In this document: one piece after another, positions 10,326-20,870 of the stretch
How the letters are laid out: each line of letters begins with the position of its first letter
Numbering within the stretch: the first letter of the stretch is position 1
Source: Zea mays
Taxonomy: Eukaryota; Streptophyta; Magnoliopsida; Poales; Poaceae
Assembly (NCBI RefSeq): GCF_902167145.1
Contig: NC_050098.1
Location: 78,222,207 to 78,286,206, forward strand
Direction of reading: 5' to 3'
Length of the DNA stretch: 64,000 nt
The notes under the pieces: model-generated
Seen by the model: only the letters and a program-made list of their open reading frames with translations
The model's database searches: none
Told to the model about the DNA's origin: nothing
Program-made: the position numbers and the translations under genes

Positions 10326-12374
10326 TGTGGCGGAACCGTCTGAATTATTCCAACTTAAGTGTCCGAGTCCCGCCTTGAAGGCAAAACCACACTTAAATAG
10401 GAATAAAATGCCAGTCCCTCGGATCGAGTCCAACAAGGCCACTAATATTTAGCATTGTAGTGTGTTCTACAAATTTGAGGTTAAGAATAATTAGGATACA
10501 CTCTAGGAAAAAATAACAAAAGTGAAGGTGGATGGTCACTTTGTACTACAACTTTGATTTAGGTGGCGGTTCTGCACTAAAAATTATTTTTGCCAACATC
10601 TATGGGTAATGACAGGTCTCTGTGCCAAAAATCACATAAAGTGACTTAAGGGTTATTTAGTTGTGATTTTCTAAAGTTTAATGTCAAAAAGGCACTTATA
10701 ACTAACTTGTCATTTGAAAAATATCAAACAACAGAACTTGTATTTTTCCTAGATTTATGGTAGCCTAATAGTAGTTATCCCAATGATTGGGGTAGTTTCT
10801 CCTTAGGGTTATTTTTCTATGATTTTTCTAAGTTCTTACTGTTTTTATAAAATAAAATGTGGTGCATTTCTTTTGTACTAACAGAGGGTTCAACATAATT
10901 TTCTTATGAACTATATCACCTAAGCAAGCTAGGAAAAATGTGGTTGCCCTCTGGTTCTTATTTTAAATTCCCTTTTTCATTTTCTTAAGGTTTGGGCCAA
11001 TACATGTTTTAATGGTTAATTCTTCTTATCCTAGTATACTAGGAAGTTTAATATTTTTAAACAATGCATCTGCTAGGTAAGTATCCGTCCAATTTTTCTT
11101 AGCCCTAGTCTAAAAGTCTATCCATTTTTCCTTTGTTTATTAAGGTTTGGGCAGTATACTTGTTTAAATCCAAACTCTAAAAATATTGCAGAAGTTAGGG
11201 TGTTTATTATTTTTCCTGAATAGTTTCTAATATTAAGGACCTAGAAAAATTAATTTGACCAAATTTGGTTGAATAAAACTCAAGTTATGAATTTTTCAAG
11301 TTCCCTACTTATTTAAAAGAATAAATCTTTAAGGTTTATGAAAAACAGGTTTGCACCGGGACCCCTATGGTTGTTTTTAATCAAATCCTTAAATCCGCGC
11401 CATGGAAACTATTCACTAGAGTCACTGACGTTTCCAAAACCCCCTGGGTTTTCTCTTTCCTAACCGAGCTCCCTCCTCGCAGGAACAGTAGCCGCAGAGG
11501 GAAAAACGGCGGCGCGACTTACCAGTGGTAGGAGAGGTCCGGTGGAGGGCTGGGTGAGGTCTGGGAGCTCCTGGCGGTCACGTCGAGGGGCGAATCATCG
11601 ACGGTGATGGTCGGGGTTCGGGCGGCCGCTAGCACGCCGTGCGCGGGGCAGACAGCGGTGAACTTGTGCACGGGCAGGGTTGGGAGCGAGCGGGGGCGTA
11701 CGGTCGAGGCCGGGTTTGGCTTTATAGCCGCTGGGTTAGCGCAGCGCGGCGCGGCACGCGTGGGGCCGAGCGTCGGGGCGTGCTCTGGCGTTGCCAGGGC
11801 GCGTCGAACACGTGGCCATGTTATTCTGCCCAAGTTCTTGCGCCTGCTGAGCACCCAAACTTGCGAATCTTGGGTAGTTTGGCTACTTTTTGTTATTTAG
11901 ACCATGTGGTTTTGGTGCCAGCAAATAAGTGAACACTTCTAATCTTTAGATTAAGGCTGATTTTTGACTTAGAGAAAAAATGGATTGCTCTAGGGTGCTC
12001 TCCAATTGGGGGCTGATTTGGGGTTTTTGTAGGACCTTTTTGTAATACCTCACTTACTATATTTTGTAGATATATTAATGTACTTCAACTTTGGTAAAGT
12101 GTTTTAAGTCATGAAATGATCATTTGCTTCCCCTTCTCACTAATCCAAGGCTTGGGGGTTTAATGGCTTAAGAGGGGGAACTAGGGTTTTAGAACCTGTT
12201 TCATAGGTGAAGATACATGAAAAGCTAGGGTATTCCTTTTTCTCATGATCCTTACTTAATTAAGCCATGGTTTCTAACGTTTTGGTGCCCCTCCTTCCCA
12301 TCTAAACACATGTGATAATAGGCTATAGGTGCATGCATTGAGCCAGGGCCTTGGGCAACACCTGGGGTGTTACA
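10326..12374 (-). repeat. 5' LTR of A' with about 1.8-kb internal deletion (2049 bp)
   Basis: Bounded TG..CA like LTR A, with a TATA box at 11721-11726 and a GTAAGT-type donor at 11521-11522 (minus). At about 10449 the sequence jumps from the LTR end to a point matching about 6325 in LTR A. This removes exons 2 and 3 of the embedded gene and most of its introns, and the remaining LTR is also shortened at its U3 side. Confidence 0.8.
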
Positions 12375-12880
12375 TCGCCCATTCTAAGCCGTCCAGATTA
12401 GATCTAGCTACAAAGATTGGATCTGGGTGCACTATATACTGGTGAGCAACGAGGACCATTGGATAATAGATCAATGGTCCAGGTCACTTTTGAACGAGAT
12501 CTAATCCTACATGTCGATAAATGATCCAACGGTCACAGATCCCACGCTGAAGCGGTACTCAGCGATCTAATCCTAGCCGAGCGCTGCGAGATCAACGCTT
12601 TGCGCATGTCTTCAATCTTCGGATATGGAACACCCTCAGCGTCGTGACTGCGCACGACGACGCCCTGCCGGAGTCGGCCATGCCGACACACAAGCACCTA
12701 GTTCCTAAATCCAATCGATCCTAAACGGTCTACATGGGAAAATGAATTGATTGAGAAGGTCATTACCAGCATTTGAGGCGAAAATCGCGGCTGCCCATGA
12801 CACACGGCGGATCTATGGCGAGGTCCCGACATCGGAGATGAATTCACTCGCCACCATGCACACCCAGAGCGCTAGGGCGC
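12375..12880. other. Unassigned 0.5-kb segment left of LTR B
   Basis: No gene or recognised repeat. It is mixed-composition DNA with several GATCTAATC-like words and ends where homology to the B 3' LTR begins. It may be a different U3, a piece of another LTR, or old flanking DNA. Confidence 0.4.
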
Positions 12881-12951
12881 GCATTGGCGTTCGCCCGTGC
12901 ACACCCCGAGCGCTTGTCAGAGCCTCGCCCTTGGTCGTGCCCACCCGCGCC

Positions 12952-12957
12952 TATAAA
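12952..12957 (+). promoter_or_regulatory. TATA box of 5' LTR B
   Basis: CCGCGCCTATAAAGCC, in the same context as in LTRs A and C and in the 3' LTR of B. It lies about 530 bp upstream of the GTAAGC donor. Confidence 0.7.
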
Positions 12958-15209
12958 GCCTTCCCGGGCGCGCCTTACCCTACCCCGTGCTCACCTTCGC
13001 CGGCCAGACGCCCCTCCTTAGCTTCGACGAGCTCTCTTCCGCCCGCCATTGCCACCCGAGCCTCGGCCACCGCGACCAGCCCACTCTAGTCACTTTTAAG
13101 CCGCGCCATCCGCTTGGTTAGCTTCGCTAAGAGCTTGTGAAGCTTCCCAAGCTCTCGGACCCGGCAGAACTTCACCGGAGAACCAAGATCGTCCTCGCCG
13201 GACTTCGGCCGCCCACCTGCGCGCGTAGACCAAGCAATTCGGTGAGTCGTTCTTCAATTCCTCGCACACACACCTTCCTTGATCCCTGGTGAAGCTCTCT
13301 GACCCGTTTGATTGGTCAATTGTGCCCTAGATAGGCCGGACTCCTCGCCGTCGACGAGCTCCCCCGCCTGCGCACGTGGACCGGCCGACTCCGACCATCC
13401 CCGACGGCGACCCGCACATCGCCGTGACCCTCAAGACCACCCCTACACCCTCGGTCACCTCACCGGAGCAGTCTCGCCACCGGTAAGCCCCTCCGCCATT
13501 TTCTCCGCTGCGGGAACTGTTTAATTTGGGGGAAGGACCTCGGGTTAGGTTTAGAGGAACCCTAGGGGGTTTTCTGAGGTGTCAGCGACACATTGGAATA
13601 GTAACCCAAGGACTAGTCTGTAAGGAATTTTGAAAACACCCGCCAGGGACCCCAATGCAAAGTCGTCTTCCATTTAATCATTTCTGTTTAATCTTTTTAA
13701 TGAACAGAGAACTTAGGAAATTCATAACTTGAGAATTATTTAACCAAAAATTGTCAAACCAATTTTGCTGGATTCTAAATATTTTGGACTACCAATTAAA
13801 AATACTGAACCCTATGCTTTCTGTTTTAAAGTTTAGAGTTTGAAATTAATTACAGAAACTAACCAAACCTTGTTAAAAGAAAGAAAATTTGTTATGCTTC
13901 TGTGATGAACCTAAGAAAATTTGTAGATGTTCAAACCCCATTTAAGCACTGTTTAAAAATAGTGAGAACCCCAGTATTGAAAATTTAAGTAGGGATATCT
14001 ATTAAAAGCCATTTTTTGCCCAAAACTTAGGAAAATCAGAAAGACATTAAAAAAATAATGAACAATGAGTGCAATTATTTTTCCTAGCCTACTTGAGTCA
14101 CATAGAACCTAGGAAACATAAAGGGACCTCTAGTCCAGAACAGAATCAAAGTGAAATGTCTTATTAGGCATTAATCAAACCAGAAAAACAATTATTAGAA
14201 TTATAAAAACAATTTCAAAATTAGTTATAAAAATCCAGTGGACTTGTAACCACTAGAACTCCACTACAAAAATGATAAACACCTCAGCCCATCATTTTAG
14301 GTAGGGTAAACAAATAGAACTTGATAATGGGTCATATTTCAATTTAATCATGAGCAACCCAAAAATGGTGCAATAATGGGCAAATTTTTTTTGCTAGATC
14401 AATAATGAGATAGGCCACCAGAGAAAAAAGCAAAACCCAATTGGAAGCTGCAAAATAATGCCATTGCCAATACTTCATGAAAAAGGTCATTTAATCCAAA
14501 TAATTCCTACCACCTTTCCCTTAAGCAAAAAGATGCCAAACTTCAGAATGATTTCTCTTGCACAAGAAGAAGCTAGGAAAAATCAGAAATCTGTTGTTTG
14601 ATATTTTCAAATATAGTGGTAGTAGAAAGCACCCCTTTGGCTAGAAATTTAGAAAATCATAGCAAAATAACTAATAAGTATTAATGGCTAAAAGTTTGTA
14701 CAAAGTCATGTCATAACATCTAAATGCCAGCAAAAATAAGTCTTAGAGAATAACCTACTGTTAAAAGGTAGCTGTAGTTTAAAACACGTCTTCTACCCTA
14801 ATATTTGATAATTTTGTCCAGAAAGAACTATTCACTTTTTGAGCCCCAAATGTTAGGACAGAGAATTATACATCAGTAAGAAGCCCCTGTAATTTTTGCA
14901 GGATTTTTGGAAATTTATTAAGACAACTTGTAGTTCAAACCCACTCTAAAAACATAAAAGAATAGAGGGAAAGAATATGAAAGATAAACCTCGCCCCAAT
15001 TAGTTCAACTAGAAATCTGGGCAATTTCTCACTAAGACCTTTAAAAGAATTCAGTGGAACACCAAAATGAACTGACCACTTAGCTTAACTGAGTGTGATC
15101 TAAATTACTAAGTATACCACCAAGAATCTTTAATAGCAAGGTTAAACTCTATCTGATTTAAGTGGATCTTTCACCATCGAAGTTTAATTGCTAAAGCACA
15201 TATCATATC

Positions 15210-16456
15210 ATGCATGTATCTTACTCATTGCATTCGTTAGATTGTAATCTAGCTGACGGAGAGTACGTGCTCATCCTCGAGCAAGGAACTATCCAAGAGG
15301 AAGACCAGGAGCAAGCTCTCGAGGCTGCCATCGAGGATCTCCCCGCAGCCCCAGCTATTGAAGGCAAGCCCCAATTTTTATGCATAACCGTATTTATATA
15401 TGCTACTTTACTACACTTAATGCTTGTAGGATTGTATTGTGCACTTAAGTGTAGGAGTTGCTTGAAACCTCTAGTTGCATGAACTTAGGATTCCTTTTGA
15501 GATGGATACTAGTATGCTAGGTCGAGTAGCTGCTTTGCTATTCAGGATCTCGGTAGAAGTCGAGTGATTTTTCTAGCACTCGCGCGAGGTCAGGAATTGA
15601 TTGTATTCATCTTGATAACGGGATATATGTTGGTCTATGGACTTGGATCCAGGGAGGATGTCTTGTCCATAAGACGGGAAAAAGGAATTAAGGATTAATG
15701 TGTGGATACCTGAGTCAAACTTTTGAACGTACTAAGCACATGTCAGGAAATATGGTAACCGGTAATCTAGTACCTGAGTGAAGCCGGGCGCGGAATTTAT
15801 CCCTCACTTGTCCTGAGACTGGGTCTCCCATGCTAGCTATGGTGGGTACAAGTGCGGTCACTGCACGGCCGCAGCCGGGGTCAGTGGAGCATTGTATGCC
15901 AAGGCGGTGAGCCCTGGCCGCGAACGGGGAATCGATGGGGGTGGTTGACATGTGTGGGGACGGAGTGCCCTGACATGTCATGTGTTTAGGTTTACCTTGC
16001 AAGGATAAAAACTCGATTCGAATTGTCTGCTTCTCGCAGCTAATGAGACTGCTTGACCCCTTGTACTACATTGAGTAAGAAGTGAAATGAGGTTTACATG
16101 AGATAACTTGTTGATTGTACTAAGTGCTTGTTACCATGTATGCTTAGAAAGAGCAAACTTAGCTAACCTAATGAGACTAGAAATTGAAAAGCTAAAACTT
16201 GATTTTAGATACAGCTAGTGCTTTTGGCTAACCAAACCCACTCAGCCAAACAACTGCATGGTCTAGAGGTAGAGGAGTAGTTTCCTCACACCGGGTAAGT
16301 CTAGCTGAGTATTAGTATACTCAGCCTTGCTTGTGGCATAATTTTGCAGGTACGCTTCAGGACATGGTTGATAGTGTGAATTGGCCTACCACCCTGTCAC
16401 CTTTTTTGACGGTCGAGTGGGATGCTACTCCAGCAGGAGAGGAGCACGAGGAGTAG
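15210..16456 (+). CDS. LTR-embedded spliced acidic-peptide gene, copy B 5' LTR (intact)
   Basis: Two exons read open. The first holds ATG 15210 (MHVSYSLHSLDCNLADGEYV), continues through an acidic stretch ending EDLPAAPAIEG, and stops at 15363 (TTGAAG) before GCAAGC, a GC-type donor. The last exon starts at 16350 after ATTTTGCAG (TLQDMVDSVNWP, VEWDATPAGEEHEE) and ends at TAG 16454-16456. Spliced from ATG 15210 this gives 86 codons plus stop, phase 1 at the junction. Upstream, CATTCGTTAG|ATTG at 15240 could be an acceptor; if so, the ATG would lie in the intron and the true start is unknown. The 3' LTR copy, A, C, D and F show the same layout. A small acidic peptide with no known domain; translation is inferred, not shown. 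Confidence 0.55.
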
Positions 16457-16773
16457 TGGGCTAGGCCTTGCTCGATTCCTCGTTTTCGACGTTATCGATT
16501 ATCCGTTGCATTTCATTTTGTGAACTTTTATTCTCCTACTTGAAAACTCTAATCTATGTAATAATTCAGTACTTTAATTTGAGGTCTTCCTGTTTTATTG
16601 TATTTCTTCTGTGACTCACCTTCGTGTGAGGTTGTGGTATTTGATCCTGGTTAAGTGGCTTTATCAGACTACATCTGAGGGACTGACGGGTTATTCTGAT
16701 TTAAGTGTGTTACGGCCCCTGAAGCGTGACTTAGGCACTTAAGCTAGAATAATTTAGGCGGTTCTGCCACAGT

Positions 16774-16785
16774 TAGTATCAGAGC
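16774..16785 (+). promoter_or_regulatory. Primer-binding site, element B
   Basis: TAGTATCAGAGC, one base from the initiator Met-tRNA site, two bases after the LTR end. Confidence 0.85.
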
Positions 16786-17166
16786 AAATACCACCACAGA
16801 GAAGGACAATAAACCATGAATACCAATTTTCAAAATCTAAAACTTTCTTAGAAACTGATAAGAATCGTCAGGACTAGAACGCTAGACCTAGGACGAAAGG
16901 CCTTAGGGATAGAGGGAGAAATATGTGGCTAAGTAAGTAGGCCCTGTGGGCTAGTACTTAGATTTTTTTTCAAAGGATGTCTTAGGAGCACCCTTATTTC
17001 GGAGAGGAGCCGTTATTCTTTTCAGCATGCATGCATTATAAAATTTGAAGGATTAAGAATTAAAGAAGTAAAAATTCGAGCTAACCCGCTTCTTCTCAAA
17101 CCATCCAGGCTTTTTATTTTTTTTCTTCCTTCCACCATAATCTTTACATCTGATACCCTTCCGCAG
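16786..17166 (+). other. Leader of element B with candidate splice donor and acceptor
   Basis: No gene. AAGTAAGTAG at 16931-16940 is a consensus-like 5' splice site. The leader ends in a pyrimidine-rich run and CCCTTCCGCAG immediately before the ORF0 ATG, a strong 3' splice site. Together they suggest a removable leader intron of about 230 nt. Confidence 0.55.
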
Positions 17167-18204
17167 ATGAATTCACCCACCCCCGCTAGCGGAGGAGACA
17201 CTCGTTTCAGCTCTGACTTCCTCTCTCACGATGGTTTTCCTTCCATCTTGTGGGAAGTGCTTAACTCCGCTGGTTACCCTACACCCCCTTTGTACACGGT
17301 GCAGTTGTATGAGGAGCATCGGGTACCTCGTTGCCGAGTCTGGCTGACCTTGGAGGCTCATCCCCTTCAGCCGGGTTGGCGTTCTCTTGACTCCGAGACG
17401 ATAGGATTCAGGGCGGACGACACCACTAAAGCGGCAGCCATCACTACAACCTTTTAGGCCTTCTATGACATTGTGAATATGTCACTAACTAGCGTTTATT
17501 TGTCACATGTTGTATTTTAGTGACGCCACTGTGACGAAAAGGTCATTGTCACAGAAGGTGCGTGTTAAATAGACTATAATGACAATCATCAAAAAATTGT
17601 CATAGATTTTATGACGCGCATCAGATTCGTCACTAAATCTATGACACTCTATTTTGTCATAAGTCTCTCTTAAAATGTTACGGTTCGTACTACCATGCAT
17701 TGCCACGTGGCTAATGTTGACGACGTGGCAAAACCTTTATGATAAAAACATTTATCAGATTTAATCATGTGGCAAGCCATATGGCAGATAACGTGGCAAA
17801 ATTGTTGTGACGAAAAAATTCGTCATAAATTGGGAGACGATGGCTGCTGATGTGGCAATGCATTTGTGATGAATATTTGCATCATAAAATGTGATGACAT
17901 GGAAAGTGATGCGGCAAAACATTTGTGACAGATATAATCACCATCAGATGAAACACATCATATGAATTCATATCATCATGGAATATTACACATCACAACC
18001 AAAATATCATATGAATATGTTGAACACAAATATTTCATCCATCAGAGAATCATATAACTTCAAAACATATATATACAAATCCTTTAACTTAAAATCCAAA
18101 GCAAATCCTATAACTTCATCTCAAAGTATTAAACATTAAGAATAATTGAAAATGATAGTATAACTTCACATCTAGAACTAATACGGCTGCAGGTCCTATA
18201 GCGG

Positions 18205-18435
18205 TCAGGCAGACTTAAGATGGAGACAATGGCCATGATTGAAGCTTAATAGTTGATGAAGGAGGTTGTTATTTTCTTCCATCGACCTCTTCATACTATC
18301 AATGGTCTCCTGAGATGCCTGTGCCGCTACATTAGAGGATCTCCAGCTCGACGAGGCCAAGCGACACGAGCCCCATTGTAAGCCCAAACATGATCCCTGA
18401 GAAGAGTACGAGGAAGGAGATGACCACACAATCAC
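18205..18435 (-). pseudogene. Small ORF inside the CACTA element, possible transposon-protein remnant
   Basis: 76 codons with a helical, Ser/Gln/Asn-rich segment (QASQETIDSMKRSMEENNNL). It could be the C-terminal remnant of a CACTA-encoded DNA-binding protein, but I do not recognise it with certainty. It may also be chance. Confidence 0.3.
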
Positions 18436-20217
18436 TATCAGTCAAACGAAACAATGAGCAAATAGTAAATTTTGTACATCAAATGAATACCTCTCCAAAA
18501 GCAAGAACAAATGTCACTAACATAATTACAACAAGAACAAGATGAAACATTCTATCAAAAAATATAGGAAGTGCCTGAAAAGGTTGCAATGAGGTAAACA
18601 TAAAAGTCAATGGTTAAAACAGAATGGAGTGCAAAAGATATGAGAAAGAAACAGTATGTGACCTATGCTTTACCTATCAATGACTTTAGAATACATAAAT
18701 AAGTATACGAGTATCAACTGGTGAAAGAACACTTTTATGAGAAATGTGATAGTAGATTTAGGACTCAGAAAATAATATTGACCAAATATACATACACCAT
18801 ATGATGTAATTGGACTAACACAAAATGAAAGTGCTACAGTTGGATGATGAAAGAAGCTAGTAACAACTAAATTTAATATATTATATTTTAATAAGTTGTA
18901 AGCGTTTAGTTGTCAACTAAAATTAAACAAGATCACTTCTCATATGTCAAAGTGTAAAAAGTAATATTTTTAGATATAGTAAAGTATGGCTCTAAAAAGT
19001 TTTCTAGACGTGCCTTTTTACTTATCACACTTATCTAAACTATGGCTAGGAACCAAACAGCCCCATGGTAATTGTGTATTTGTCATTCTAAAAATAGTAA
19101 ACAGAGAGATGACCACTGTATCGATGATAAGATTGTCAAAAGTTTCTGCTACGATAAACCAATGGATGCAGGAAGAGGACCACCCAAGTCCATGTTGTAG
19201 GAGAAATCCCTACCAAATATAGGTGGCAATCACCTCACATGCCTGAAAAAATGTTAAAATTACAATCGATGTGCTTGTTTGGGGACTCAAATCAAATCAA
19301 AGTGTAAAAGATGAAATATTTCATACAAGGTCTGCAATTCGGATAGAGACTGGATGTCACCTGAAAGGGACCCTGAAAATCCAAAACTTGACAGTCTTCT
19401 GCAAGAACAACCACCATGAAACAACACAGTGAGGGATGAGTTGCTCATCTATAAAAGAGCAAATATACCAATCATAGTAATATCTAAAATAGAGCAATAC
19501 GTTAGTATTAAGATAATATTAGTATTAAACCACTAGAAGCCATCGATACAAAAAATATTGATAAGATAAACAAGCTTCTTAGCTAGCTAACATCTAAGGT
19601 GCGAACAAAAGAGAATTACACTAGAGAATTCTAAAGCCATGAATACAAAAGAGAATTACACCAGATGAGCAGATTAATAATTCTTATATGTTATCCATCA
19701 ACACATGGTATTAGCTAGCTAACATCTACGGTCTTGGATATTTCTCTTTCCAATGGTATGCCCCTTCTAACCACATTTCTCCAGCATAAGAAAATTGACT
19801 ACTTGGCAGAAACTCTACCACTATTATTAGTTTCTAATGTATCATGTTTTAACATGCATCTTCCATGAGATAGAGGGAGAACTGCACAAACTGAATTTGG
19901 TCCATTGAGCCCATGTGGGATGCGTCATGGCTCAAGTAATGGTTTCTGAAATCAGCTCATGCTATGACTGGTGAATGCTCTGCTGATATCTCTATCTGCA
20001 GGTTTACTCTTTCTGTAATCTACAAACAGTAAACTATATTATGGTCATCAGGATTTTTGTCGGTGTTAAATTCCTTCATGTGCTTTCGTCATCCATTATG
20101 ATTAATTATGTGGTTAGTATAGTGTAAGCCTGATTCACCAACAATCTCGACGTAAACATGCTAATATCAACAACACTAGCTGAGACAAACTGACAGAGAG
20201 AGAAGCAGCAAACAGTC
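18436..20217. other. AT-rich interior of the CACTA element
   Basis: No supported gene. AT-rich, with only short chance ORFs. Confidence 0.5.
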
Positions 20218-20870
20218 CTACTGATGTTGTATCAGCACTGAAATGTAGTCGACAGCCTCGCTCCAGCTGTCCCACCAACGCACAGCCGCGGCCGCGCGCC
20301 TACTCGGCATCCGTGCGCCCACGTACTGCACGCTAAACCATAGAATGCCAGAAAAAGGACAAGCAAAAAAGGTAACTAGAACAGGGGCGGATTCGGAGCA
20401 GGGAGAAGAGACAGGAACCCGACGCGGCAGGCGACATTGTTGGCCGCAGTGGCCGATGGGCGTTGGAGGGCTGAAGGTGCCAGACACGTGGTCGACTGAT
20501 CACGTGCAGCCGTGCAGGGGCGATCGAGCACTGGAGTCACTGTGGCGCCGCCGTGGAGGTGTGGAAGTGGAACTGTCGGCGCTCGACAAGTCGGCGAGGG
20601 GTGGACGACGGCACGACGCAGATCCGTGCAGACTGCGGTCCGCCACGTCGGATCCGTGAAGCGTGAAGGCCACAGGCAAGTGAAGGATTCACCACCACCA
20701 CCAACCGGGGTGGCTCGCGCCAGGCGCCTCCAGCCGCCGGGATTGATTGAGGGAGCACGGACACGGAGCAGCCAGGTTTAGGTTGCGACATCGTGTACTC
20801 ATGTGAGGGAGCAGCCGTCAGGAGTGGAGGACACGAGCGGCGAGCGCTAGGGCTTGAAGCCAGATTTTTT
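20218..20870 (-). other. GC-rich block near the right end of the CACTA element
   Basis: A GC- and CpG-rich stretch in an otherwise AT-rich element, about 0.8 kb from the right terminus. En/Spm elements have a GC-rich region next to the promoter end, so this may be its equivalent and mark the right end as the 5' end. The overlapping ORFs on both strands (20218-20791) look like composition artefacts. Confidence 0.4.

Larger units (their letters stand above)
8787..12374 (-). mobile_element. Element A': related chromovirus fragment, interrupted by A
   Basis: A fragment of ORF0 and its downstream spacer (8787-9852) is followed by a leader, primer site and 5' LTR (10326-12374), all on the minus strand. 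Sequence at 8787 corresponds to about 2960 of element A, so A appears to have entered the ORF0-gag spacer of this relative. The rest of A' would lie left of the window. The flanking 5 bp at the outer end are CGCCC (12375-12379). Confidence 0.75.
12880..16771 (+). repeat. 5' LTR of element B, left end missing or replaced
   Basis: Aligns with the 3' LTR (33900-37385 plus 44724-45060) from about 12880 to TTCTGCCACA at 16771. It holds the TATA box at 12952-12957, a GC-rich exon-like part ending CACCG|GTAAGC (donor at 13483), an AT-rich intron-like part (13485-15200) and the embedded coding exons. The first roughly 750 bp of the 3' LTR have no counterpart here. Confidence 0.85.

Noticed and set aside
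20218..20791. Captured host gene in the CACTA element
   Set aside because: GC-rich ORFs on both strands lack recognisable motifs; a regulatory GC-rich block explains them as well.
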